Of a stretch of 38,440 nt of DNA, positions 26,053 through 33,043 are shown one piece after another. The position numbers and the translations under genes were made by a program. Numbering within the stretch: position 1 is the first letter of the stretch; the number at the start of each line of letters is the position of its first letter. The notes beneath the pieces were generated by a model. The model was not told the DNA's origin. It did not search any database and saw nothing but the letters and a program-made list of their open reading frames with translations. This DNA comes from Clostridiales bacterium UBA5446 (GTDB taxonomy: Bacteria; Bacillota; Clostridia; Oscillospirales; Oscillospiraceae): positions 26,278-64,717 of the forward strand of contig DIRC01000009.1 in the NCBI GenBank assembly GCA_002427465.1, read 5' to 3'.

Positions 26053-27336
26053 ATGCAGCTCTTTGGGGGCAAACGAAACGGCAGGCATGTTTCCGGCGCG
26101 GCAAAGCACGACTCCGGGCACGGAACCATAAACAGCGATCAGGATACCCAATACGGCAAGGATCCGGGGGTTTCCCCGGAGGAATATACCGCGGAAGCGG
26201 AAAAGCGCGGAACACGGCGCTGGATGCGGCGGACACTGACCGCCTTGGGCGTCATCGCACTGATTTTAGCCGGCGCTTATGTGGCTTTTCAGATATGGGT
26301 CACCCCGCCGGAAATCAATATCAACACGCCGGCAAACCCCGGCTCGACCAATTCCCCCGGGGACGGTACGGAGGGGACGCCGAAGCCGGAGGATACGGAG
26401 CAGCCGATTGACGCCGAGGCTCCCGTACAGGCAGTGACTTCCGGCCGCCGGGACGGTACGTATACCTTTGCCATTGTCGGAACGGACGTGATTTCGGGAA
26501 GCACCGACACGATACTGGTGGGGATGCTGGATACGGCGGATGGAAAGCTGAATCTGGTCAGCATCCCGCGCGATACGCTTGTGAACACCGCCTATGATAT
26601 AAAAAAGATAAACTATGTCTATCCCGCCTGCGTCAATAACGGCAAGGACGGTATGGCCGCCCTGCTGGACGTGTTCGAAGATCTCCTTGGCTACAGGGTA
26701 GACAGCTATGCCCTTGTGGATGTTGAGGTATGCGCCCAGCTGGTGGACGCGATAGGCGGGGTGTGGTTCGATGTTCCCATCGATATGGACTGGGACGCCC
26801 CGGATCAGGAGCTGTATATCCATATCAAGGCCGGTTACCAACTGCTCAACGGTGAGGACGCCGTCAAGGTGATGCGGTTCCGTTACAGCAACGACGGTAA
26901 AAACACCTATGCCGGCGGCGATATCGACCGGATACAGGTGCAGCATGATCTGCTGATGGCTCTGGCGAAACAGATGTTGTCTCTGGGCAATATTCCGAAC
27001 CTGGGCAAAATCGCGGCCATATACGAAGAAAACGTGACGACAAACGTCACGGCCAGAAATCTTGGATTCTATGCGAAGGAATTTTTGAAGCTGGATTCCG
27101 AAGACATTACGTTTCAAACGCTGCCTGCCAATTATTGGGGCAGCCTTTACGGGGAAGGGTACTGCTTCCCCTATATAGACGAATGGCTCGCCATGATAAA
27201 TGAATCCCTAAACCCGTTTGCGTCGGACATTACCCGTGCGAACATCGACATGCTGTACAGCGATGGGATAAGCGTCTATGCTACCCAGGGATATATCCGC
27301 GGCGGGATAGGCTCCTTTAAACACTATACTCCGTAA
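26053..27336 (+). CDS. LCP (LytR-CpsA-Psr) family cell-wall glycopolymer transferase
   Basis: Attaches secondary wall polymers from a lipid carrier to peptidoglycan. The 427-residue type II membrane protein has a long polar cytoplasmic N-terminus (1-58), a TM segment (61-83) and a Pro/Thr-rich linker (about 85-130). The LCP domain includes TYTFAIVGTDVISGSTDTILVGMLD, the catalytic-site SIPRDTLV, KINYVYPACVNNGKDGMAALLDVFEDLLG, and GYQLLNGEDAVKVMRFRYSN. The ATG at 26053 has AAAGGAAA seven bases upstream; frames reaching back to 25963 overlap nadD-yqeK without a site. LCP genes commonly sit between yqeK and rsfS in Clostridia. Confidence 0.92.
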   Translation: MQLFGGKRNGRHVSGAAKHDSGHGTINSDQDTQYGKDPGVSPEEYTAEAEKRGTRRWMRRTLTALGVIALILAGAYVAFQIWVTPPEININTPANPGSTNSPGDGTEGTPKPEDTEQPIDAEAPVQAVTSGRRDGTYTFAIVGTDVISGSTDTILVGMLDTADGKLNLVSIPRDTLVNTAYDIKKINYVYPACVNNGKDGMAALLDVFEDLLGYRVDSYALVDVEVCAQLVDAIGGVWFDVPIDMDWDAPDQELYIHIKAGYQLLNGEDAVKVMRFRYSNDGKNTYAGGDIDRIQVQHDLLMALAKQMLSLGNIPNLGKIAAIYEENVTTNVTARNLGFYAKEFLKLDSEDITFQTLPANYWGSLYGEGYCFPYIDEWLAMINESLNPFASDITRANIDMLYSDGISVYATQGYIRGGIGSFKHYTP

Positions 27337-27349
27337 GGACGGTGGAAAA

Positions 27350-27718
27350 ATGATAAACTATACACCGGCGCAGCTTGCTGAGGCGGCTGTGAACGCGCTG
27401 GAGGACAAAAAGGGCAAAGACATCAAACTGCTCCGCACCGGCGAGCTGACCGTAATTGCCGACTATTTTGTCCTTTGCACCGCAAATTCAACCACGCATA
27501 TCAAGACACTATCCGACGAGGTAGACAGCGTGCTTTCCAAAATGGGAGAGCCGCCCCTCCGCCGGGAAGGTTACCGGGCGGGCGGATGGGTCCTGCTGGA
27601 CTTTGGCTGCATCGTCGTTCATATCTTTCTCCAGGAGACGAGGGCGTTTTATAATCTTGAGCGTCTCTGGAGCGATGCGGAGGTCATTCTGCCCTCATCC
27701 CTGCCCGGCCCCTGCTAA
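27350..27718 (+). CDS. rsfS: Ribosomal silencing factor RsfS
   Basis: Binds ribosomal protein L14 (uL14) and blocks joining of the two subunits when nutrients are scarce. The 122-residue protein matches the family: ALEDKKGKDIKLLRT, VIADYFVLCTANSTTHIKTLSDEVDSVL, EGYRAGGWVLLDFGCIVVHIFLQETRAFYNLERLWSDA. It is 13 bases after the LCP gene and in the usual position before leuS. Confidence 0.95.
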   Translation: MINYTPAQLAEAAVNALEDKKGKDIKLLRTGELTVIADYFVLCTANSTTHIKTLSDEVDSVLSKMGEPPLRREGYRAGGWVLLDFGCIVVHIFLQETRAFYNLERLWSDAEVILPSSLPGPC

Positions 27719-27724
27719 GGGGCC
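27707..27724 (+). other. Short GC hairpin spanning the rsfS stop codon
   Basis: GGCCCC-TGCTAA-GGGGCC is a perfect 6-bp stem whose loop contains the TAA stop. No T tract follows, so it is not a normal terminator. It may lower readthrough into leuS or be incidental. Confidence 0.4.
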
Positions 27725-27760
27725 AAACCGGATAATACTATTCAGCAGGGAGAAAATGAC

Positions 27761-30178
27761 ATGACATACGATTATATTCGGATTGAAAAGAAGTGGCAGA
27801 AAAAATGGCTTGAGGACAAGGCCTACGCGGCTAAGACCGGAGACAGCCGTCCGAAGTTTTTTCCGCTGGTGGAATTTCCCTACCCTTCGGGGGAGGGGCT
27901 TCATGTGGGCCACCCGCGGCCCTACACCGCAATGGATATTGTTGCCCGCAAACGGCGCATGGAGGGCTACAACGTACTTTTTCCCATCGGTTTCGACGCC
28001 TTTGGCCTGCCTACGGAAAACTATGCCATCAAAAACCATATGCACCCCCGCGACGTAACGCAGCGCAACATTGCCAGGTTTACGGCGCAGCTTAAGATGC
28101 TGGGCTACAGCTTCGACTGGGATCGCTGCGTGGACACCACCGACCCGGATTATTACAAATGGACCCAATGGATCTTCCTCCAGATGTATAAGCACGGACT
28201 GGCCTATAAAGCTTCCATGCCGGTCAACTGGTGCACGTCCTGTAAGATCGTTCTGGCAAACGAGGAAGTTGTGAACGGTGTCTGCGAGCGATGCGGCGGA
28301 GAGGTTATCAAGAAAGAAAAAAGCCAGTGGATGCTGGGAATTACCCAGTATGCCCAGCGGCTTCTGGACGATCTGGAGGACGTGGATTATATTGAGCGCG
28401 TCAAGATACAGCAGCGCAACTGGATCGGCCGTTCCACGGGTGCGGAGGTGGACTTCAAAACTTCCGCGGGAGACGTGATGACGGTTTTCACCACCCGTCC
28501 GGATACGCTTTTCGGTACGACTTATATGGTGGTTTCTCCGGAGCACGCCCTGCTTGAAAAATGGGCGCCGCTGCTGAAAAACAGCGGCGAGGTTCGTGCG
28601 TATCAGGCCGCGGCCTCTAAAAAATCCGATTTTGAGCGCACCGAGCTGCAAAAGGAGAAGACCGGGATCAGGCTCTGTGGCGTGACAGCGGTTAACCCAG
28701 TTACCGGCGGCGATATGCCTATCTTCATTTCCGACTATGTTCTTGCAACATATGGAACCGGCGCCGTCATGGGTGTGCCGGGGCATGACCAGAGGGACTG
28801 GGAGTTTGCCACAAAGTTTGGCCTGCCGATTATTGAGGTTGTGGAAGGCGGGGATATCACCAAGGAAGCCTTTGTTCTGAAGGACGATACGGGGATCATG
28901 GTCAACTCGGGTTTTCTAAATGGTATGCGTGTAAAGGACGCGATTGCGACCATGACCAAATGGCTGGAGGACAAGGGCCTGGGCAGGGAGAAGGTCAACT
29001 TCAAGCTGCGCGACTGGGTCTTCTCCCGCCAGCGTTACTGGGGGGAGCCGATCCCCATCATCAATTGCCCGAAATGCGGCTGGGTGCCCATGGATGAAAA
29101 GGATCTGCCGCTGCTTCTCCCGGACGTAAAGAGCTATGAGCCTACAGATAACGGCGAAAGCCCCCTGGCCCACATGCGGGATTGGGTGGCCTGCACTTGC
29201 CCAAAGTGCGGAGGGCCGGCCGAGCACGAGACAGACACAATGCCGAACTGGGCGGGGTCGTCGTGGTATTTTATTCGGTATATGGACCCGAAGAACGACC
29301 ATGAGCTGGCGTCCAGGGAAGCGATCGACTACTGGTCACCGGTGGATTGGTATAACGGAGGCATGGAGCATACGACACTGCACCTGCTTTACAGCCGGTT
29401 TTGGCATAAGTTTCTTTATGATATCGGCATCGTGCCCACCAAGGAGCCGTACCAGAAACGCACCAGCCACGGCATGATCCTGGGGGAGAGCGGCGAGAAA
29501 ATGTCAAAGTCCAGGGGGAACGTTATTAACCCCAATGACATCGTCGAAAAGTACGGGGCGGACACTCTGCGGCTTTATATCATGTTCATCGGCGACTTTG
29601 AGAAGTCCGCCCCCTGGTCGGACAGTGCGGTGAAGGGCTGCAAGCGCTTTCTTGACCGGGTGTGGAATCTGGCGGAAAACCGGATCGGCGGTGAGGACGC
29701 CATTTCCGAGATAAATGAGAAGGCCGTGCATCAGGCGATTAAAAAAGTCGGGGACGATATCGAGAGTATGAAGTTCAACACGGCAATCGCCGCCCTGATG
29801 ACGCTGGTGAACCGGCTTGCGGAGCATGCTCCTTCCAGGGGCGACGCCAGGGTGCTTCTAACTTTGCTGTCGCCATTTGCCCCACATATTTGCGAGGAGC
29901 TTTGGGAACTTCAGGGCTTCGGCGGGATGGCCTGCCGGCAGAGCTGGCCGCAATATGATGAGAGCAAACTGCGGGATGAAGAAGTGGAAATCGCGGTCCA
30001 AGTCAACGGAAAGCTTCGCGCCACGGTTATAATTCCTGTGGATTGCGCCGAAAATCAGGTGGTGGATACGGCGCTGGCGGAGGAGCGGGTTTCCAGATTT
30101 ACGGATGGGATGGCTATTATCAAAACGATTGTGATTAAAAATAAACTTGTAAACATTATAGTAAGGCCTGCAAAATGA
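27761..30178 (+). CDS. leuS: Leucyl-tRNA synthetase
   Basis: Charges tRNA-Leu and edits mis-charged products. The 805-residue class I synthetase has YPSGEGLHVGH (HIGH motif, His48-His51), a zinc-ribbon CTSC...CERC region near 160, the editing domain with TTRPDTLFGTTY, and KMSKS at 580-584 followed by the anticodon-binding domain. AGGGAGA precedes the ATG. Only 42 bases separate it from rsfS, so there is no room for a T-box leader, unlike many Bacillota leuS genes. Confidence 0.97.
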   Translation: MTYDYIRIEKKWQKKWLEDKAYAAKTGDSRPKFFPLVEFPYPSGEGLHVGHPRPYTAMDIVARKRRMEGYNVLFPIGFDAFGLPTENYAIKNHMHPRDVTQRNIARFTAQLKMLGYSFDWDRCVDTTDPDYYKWTQWIFLQMYKHGLAYKASMPVNWCTSCKIVLANEEVVNGVCERCGGEVIKKEKSQWMLGITQYAQRLLDDLEDVDYIERVKIQQRNWIGRSTGAEVDFKTSAGDVMTVFTTRPDTLFGTTYMVVSPEHALLEKWAPLLKNSGEVRAYQAAASKKSDFERTELQKEKTGIRLCGVTAVNPVTGGDMPIFISDYVLATYGTGAVMGVPGHDQRDWEFATKFGLPIIEVVEGGDITKEAFVLKDDTGIMVNSGFLNGMRVKDAIATMTKWLEDKGLGREKVNFKLRDWVFSRQRYWGEPIPIINCPKCGWVPMDEKDLPLLLPDVKSYEPTDNGESPLAHMRDWVACTCPKCGGPAEHETDTMPNWAGSSWYFIRYMDPKNDHELASREAIDYWSPVDWYNGGMEHTTLHLLYSRFWHKFLYDIGIVPTKEPYQKRTSHGMILGESGEKMSKSRGNVINPNDIVEKYGADTLRLYIMFIGDFEKSAPWSDSAVKGCKRFLDRVWNLAENRIGGEDAISEINEKAVHQAIKKVGDDIESMKFNTAIAALMTLVNRLAEHAPSRGDARVLLTLLSPFAPHICEELWELQGFGGMACRQSWPQYDESKLRDEEVEIAVQVNGKLRATVIIPVDCAENQVVDTALAEERVSRFTDGMAIIKTIVIKNKLVNIIVRPAK

Positions 30179-30185
30179 CTTTTGC

Positions 30186-30214
30186 TTGACATTGGCGTTG
30201 GCAGACTTTATAAT
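30186..30214 (+). promoter_or_regulatory. Perfect consensus sigma-A promoter for rpsU
   Basis: TTGACA (30186-30191), 17-bp spacer, TATAAT (30209-30214). It starts 8 bases after the leuS stop. The leader before the rpsU ATG would be about 60 bases. Confidence 0.9.
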
Positions 30215-30281
30215 GCTAATGCTAACGGGTTTAAAAAGGCCCCTACAGCGCCGAAAGGCGTATTTGGAGGGAGGGAATAAA

Positions 30282-30467
30282 ATGTCTGAAATCTACGTTA
30301 AAGAGAACGAGTCGCTGGATAACGCACTCAAACGCTTCAAGCGCAGCTGTGCAAAGGCCGGGGTTATGTCCGACCTGAGGAAAAAGGAATATTACCAGAG
30401 CCCCAGCGTGAAACGTCGCAAAAAATCCGAGGCCGCGCGTAAGAATAAGAACAAGCGGTCCTATTAA
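30282..30467 (+). CDS. rpsU: Ribosomal protein S21
   Basis: Small-subunit ribosomal protein bS21 that helps initiation by contacting the Shine-Dalgarno region. The 61-residue protein MSEIYVKENESLDNALKRFKRSCAKAGVM, with a Lys/Arg-rich C-terminal tail, matches the family. The ATG at 30282 is fixed by GGAGGGAGGG seven bases upstream; a longer frame from 30186 would begin inside the promoter and is rejected. It forms its own transcription unit with promoter and terminator. Confidence 0.97.
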   Translation: MSEIYVKENESLDNALKRFKRSCAKAGVMSDLRKKEYYQSPSVKRRKKSEAARKNKNKRSY

Positions 30468-30470
30468 AAG

Positions 30471-30506
30471 ATAACCCCGCCGGAGAACCGGCGGGGGTTA
30501 TTTTTT
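30471..30506 (+). terminator. Strong intrinsic terminator after rpsU
   Basis: ATAACCCCGCCGG pairs with CCGGCGGGGGTTAT (one bulged G) around an AGAA loop, followed by a run of six T. It also lies just past the end of the convergent KamA-type gene and may stop it too. Confidence 0.93.
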
Positions 30507-30521
30507 ATATGCGGAAGCTTT

Positions 30522-31631
30522 TCAGACGCCGTTCAGATCGCCGTCAAGCCAAGTGTCGGCAGGGGACAAGCGCCGGGTGAATATCCGGGCGGAGTCTTCC
30601 GGATATTTGTTTTGATGGAATTTAAAAATCATTTCGCCGTCCGGAAGCCTGCCGATGATCTCGATCTTTCCCAGAGGATGGCTCATGGCATAGCGTAAAC
30701 TCTTTCCAAATCCGTTCTGTTTGGCTTTCGCTTTATCCACAATATCGCAGCCATCGAGCAGGGGGATCTGGAAGCGGCCCTTGACGCCGGAAACCGGCCT
30801 GCACTGGAAAATATAATAGGGCGCTATGTTAAATCGGGTCAGCCCCTTCAGAAGTTCCGACAGAACCTCAGGATCGCTGTTCACGCCCTGGAGGAGCACG
30901 ATCTGATTCTTGACGGTAACGCCCCGCCCGGTCAGCGCGCGGATGGCCTTCAGCGATTCCTCAGTCAATTCCCGCGGATGATTGAACTGAGTAACGACGC
31001 TGATCGCCTTTTTATCGGCGTACTGGGCAAAAAGATCCAGCAGCTCATTGTCCCCATATATGCGCTCGGGTAAGGTAACGGGGATTCTGGAACCGAACCG
31101 GATAAAATCCAGGTGATCTATCCGGGTCAGGTCATGGAGGTAACGCCCGATAATCTGGGTTGGGTTCACGAGCGGGTCGCCGCCTGAAATGAGAATGTTT
31201 GAAACCTCGGTATGCTGTTTGAGATAGTTCACCGCCTCGTCCACGCGTTTGTTCAGTTCATCATTAGAAAGGCCGACCATACGCCTGCGGAAGCAATGGC
31301 GGCAGTACATGGCGCATTGATTGGTTGAAAGCATGAGGGCCGTCGGTTTATATTTATGCTGGACTCCGTTAAGAACGGTGTTGTCCGCCTCACCGCTTGT
31401 ATCAAGACTGCCCTCGGAATCCAACTCATCGAATGAAGGAATGCACATCTTTCTTATCGGGTCCTCGGGGTTCGAAAGATCCGCGAGGGACAGATAATAA
31501 GGCGTTATCATCATCGGGTATTGATCGATCAGCCTCGCGTACCGCGCCTCATCTTCAGGCGAAAGACCAAGTACCGCGATAAGCTCCGCCGCCTTCCTGA
31601 TGCTTTTCTTCAATTCTTCCTGCCAACTCAT
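30522..31631 (-). CDS. KamA-family radical SAM aminomutase-like protein
   Basis: A 369-residue relative of lysine 2,3-aminomutase. The radical SAM cluster motif is CAMYCRHCFRRR (Cys106, Cys110, Cys113). Other KamA segments are TPYYLSLADLSNPEDPIRKMCIPS, ILISGGDPL and PYYIFQCRPVSGVKGRFQIP. Classical lysine 2,3-aminomutase anchors PLP through a Lys in a PGGGGK motif; this is absent, and the corresponding region reads RYAMSHPLGKIEIIG, where Lys322 may take that role. The substrate (lysine, glutamate or another) cannot be assigned. The ATG has AAAGGATGA upstream. It is convergent with rpsU and divergent from the glycosylase gene. Confidence 0.85.
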   Translation of the reverse strand: MSWQEELKKSIRKAAELIAVLGLSPEDEARYARLIDQYPMMITPYYLSLADLSNPEDPIRKMCIPSFDELDSEGSLDTSGEADNTVLNGVQHKYKPTALMLSTNQCAMYCRHCFRRRMVGLSNDELNKRVDEAVNYLKQHTEVSNILISGGDPLVNPTQIIGRYLHDLTRIDHLDFIRFGSRIPVTLPERIYGDNELLDLFAQYADKKAISVVTQFNHPRELTEESLKAIRALTGRGVTVKNQIVLLQGVNSDPEVLSELLKGLTRFNIAPYYIFQCRPVSGVKGRFQIPLLDGCDIVDKAKAKQNGFGKSLRYAMSHPLGKIEIIGRLPDGEMIFKFHQNKYPEDSARIFTRRLSPADTWLDGDLNGV

Positions 31632-31703
31632 GCTATATCATCCTTTCTGAAAGTATATTGACCATTTCACCTCAAGTTTTCCCCGCGTCAGTTGCCCGGC
31701 GGG

Positions 31704-31732
31704 TTGAAATAAATCGGATTTACGTCTATAAT
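31704..31732 (+). promoter_or_regulatory. Sigma-A promoter for the DNA glycosylase gene
   Basis: TTGAAA (31704-31709), 17-bp spacer, TATAAT (31727-31732), about 30 bases upstream of the ATG at 31765. No equally good promoter was found for the divergent KamA-type gene. Confidence 0.8.
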
Positions 31733-31764
31733 AAGATATCTTTTTATAAAATCAGGGGGGTATT

Positions 31765-32601
31765 ATGCCGAAATCATGCAGCGCGGCGCGGATGCGCCTT
31801 TGTTCCGCTTCCGATCTGGATATTGCCAAAACGCTGGAATGCGGGCAATGCTTCCGCTGGAACGCCGGCCCGGACGGCGTATATGCCGGCGTCGCCCGGG
31901 GGCGCGCCGCCAGAGTCTGGGAGGAGGCCGGGACGGTATACATAGACGCGCCGGAAGAAGAGCTCGGGTTTTGGTCGGAATACTTCGACCTCTCCACGGA
32001 CTATGACATGGCAAGGGCCAGCATCGCGTCCGGCCGTTATCTGAGCGAATGCGTGAATTTCGGGCGCGGCATACGCATCCTGCGCCAGGAGCCGTGGGAG
32101 GCTCTGTGCAGCTTTATCATATCCCAGTGCAATAATATTCCAAGAATCAAAGCCATCACCGAGAAGCTTTGTACCCTGTTCGGCGAAAAAATCGCGCACT
32201 GCGGGGAAACCTATTATTCCTTTCCGGCGGCGGAACGGATCGCGGTCCTGACGGAGGAGGCGCTTGCGCCCCTTCACAGCGGCTACCGCGCCCGGTACAT
32301 CCTTTCGGCAGCCAGGGCAGTGGCCGCGGGCGATGTGGCGCTGGACGCCGTTTCGGCGCTGCCGTGCGACGAGGCCCGCGCCGAGCTGAAGAAGCTTCCC
32401 GGGGTCGGAGATAAGGTTGCCAACTGCGCTCTGCTTTTCGGAATGCACCGTATGGATGTTTTCCCGGTGGATGTTTGGATCAAGCGCGTCCTGAAAGAGC
32501 AGTTCGGCAACGATTTCAGGCCGGATTCCCTGGGGCCGTACGCCGGCCTTGCCCAGCAGTATATGTTCTATTATGCCCGGTGCGCGGCCCAAAAAAAATA
32601 A
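31765..32601 (+). CDS. 8-oxoguanine DNA glycosylase/AP lyase (OGG1-like)
   Basis: Base-excision repair enzyme that removes oxidised guanine and nicks the abasic site. The 278-residue protein has an N-terminal beta domain with LECGQCFRWN (24-33), a helical core with LCSFIISQCNNIPRI, and the helix-hairpin-helix LKKLPGVGDKVANCALLF (208-225). Catalytic residues are Lys217 in GVGDKVANC and Asp236 in FPVDVW, both as in OGG1. AGGGGGG lies 5 bases before the ATG. Its C-terminal QKK and stop are encoded by a run of eight A that reads as a T-run on the opposite strand. Confidence 0.92.
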   Translation: MPKSCSAARMRLCSASDLDIAKTLECGQCFRWNAGPDGVYAGVARGRAARVWEEAGTVYIDAPEEELGFWSEYFDLSTDYDMARASIASGRYLSECVNFGRGIRILRQEPWEALCSFIISQCNNIPRIKAITEKLCTLFGEKIAHCGETYYSFPAAERIAVLTEEALAPLHSGYRARYILSAARAVAAGDVALDAVSALPCDEARAELKKLPGVGDKVANCALLFGMHRMDVFPVDVWIKRVLKEQFGNDFRPDSLGPYAGLAQQYMFYYARCAAQKK

Positions 32602-32651
32602 CGCCGCCACAGGGTCCGGCACCTAAGGATGACGGAGCGAATCCGGCGGCG
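32593..32651 (-). terminator. Second terminator-like structure reading on the minus strand
   Basis: On the minus strand, CGCCGCC (32651-32645) pairs with GGCGGCG (32608-32602), followed by TTATTTTTTTT that comes from the A-run at the end of the glycosylase gene. The 36-base loop is long, so strength is uncertain. It would catch minus-strand transcription that passes the riboswitch terminator. Confidence 0.45.
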
Positions 32652-32679
32652 GGAAACACGCAAGGAAGGCAATCAGGAT

Positions 32680-32711
32680 AAAAACGCTGCAGATAAAAAA
32701 TCTGCAGCGTT
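32680..32711 (-). terminator. Expression-platform terminator of the c-di-AMP riboswitch
   Basis: On the minus strand AACGCTGCAGAT and ATCTGCAGCGTT form a perfect 12-bp stem with a TTTTT loop, ending in TTTTT (two of them in the stem) then ATCC. The + strand copy has no T-run, so the orientation is minus. The first six bases, AACGCT, can instead pair with AGCGTT at the 3' edge of the aptamer (32766-32761). Confidence 0.85.
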
Positions 32712-32762
32712 CTAAAAAGCATATGACTAATAGCATTAGTGCATAAGTTTCTTCCATTACAA

Positions 32763-32867
32763 CGCTTACGAGATTAGCTGACGGGTTCGGGCAGGAAGTT
32801 GCCTTACATGAACAAGTCATGATTCACCCCAAAAGTTGGTTCTCCCATTCCATTTCTGGATTCAGCG
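32763..32867 (-). promoter_or_regulatory. c-di-AMP riboswitch aptamer (ydaO/yuaA type), without a downstream gene
   Basis: Read on the minus strand, the conserved blocks of the ydaO/yuaA class occur in order: CGCTGAATCC (32867-32858), GGGAGAACC (32846-32838), GGGGTGAATC (32830-32821), and GCCCGAACCCGTCAGCTAAT (32792-32773) running into CTCGTAAGCG (32772-32763). The outer P1 helix pairs CGCT with AGCG. This class binds the second messenger c-di-AMP and normally turns off cell-wall hydrolase or potassium transporter genes by termination. Here the platform terminator follows 52 bases later, but no open frame with a ribosome binding site lies beyond it before the convergent glycosylase gene. Motif recognition is from memory of the consensus. 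Confidence 0.87.
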
Positions 32868-32905
32868 AATATTCAGTTTTATAAAATGCGGACTCATTTT
32901 CCGTG

Positions 32906-32924
32906 CATGTTATAATATAACATG
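32906..32924. promoter_or_regulatory. 19-bp palindrome holding both divergent -10 elements
   Basis: CATGTTAT-AAT-ATAACATG has exact 8-bp arms around three bases. On the + strand it contains TGTTATAAT and on the minus strand TGTTATATT, both extended -10 elements. It could be an operator covering both promoters, or simply a symmetric bidirectional promoter core. Confidence 0.7.
32908..32916 (+). promoter_or_regulatory. Extended -10 promoter toward sodA
   Basis: TGT-TATAAT (TATAAT at 32911-32916) is an exact extended -10. No recognisable -35 hexamer sits 16-18 bases upstream. The transcript would carry a leader of about 120 bases before the ATG at 33044. Confidence 0.6.
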
Positions 32925-32942
32925 GTTTTGGGCAAACGTCAA
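32914..32942 (-). promoter_or_regulatory. Sigma-A promoter of the c-di-AMP riboswitch
   Basis: On the minus strand TTGACG (32942-32937), a 17-bp spacer and TATATT (32919-32914) with an upstream TGT extension. Each hexamer matches consensus at 5 of 6 positions. Transcription would start about 40 bases before the aptamer. Confidence 0.75.
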
Positions 32943-33043
32943 ACAATATGTTTCCGTTATTTTCATATTGGAAGAACAGTACAGGCAAAAACGGTCACAT
33001 TTTTCCGGGAAAAACATATTTTATTGTGACAGGAGGAATGTTT

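Noticed and set aside
27719..27760. T-box or other leader before leuS
   Set aside because: Only 42 bases are available, with no specifier-loop or T-box sequence.
30186..30281. Longer rpsU with 32 extra N-terminal residues
   Set aside because: The extension would translate the promoter itself, and the ATG at 30282 has an excellent ribosome binding site and matches the S21 family start.
32516..32722. 68-residue minus-strand frame running through the terminator into the glycosylase gene
   Set aside because: It starts upstream of the terminator without a ribosome binding site and is mostly antisense to a conserved coding region.
32623..32820. 65-residue minus-strand frame overlapping the riboswitch and its terminator, considered as the riboswitch target
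   Set aside because: Its start lies inside the aptamer and the frame runs through the terminator stem; it has no ribosome binding site. Riboswitch targets begin after the platform.
32948..33043. Longer superoxide dismutase starting at 32948
   Set aside because: The added residues do not resemble the family, and AGGAGG is correctly placed for the ATG at 33044.
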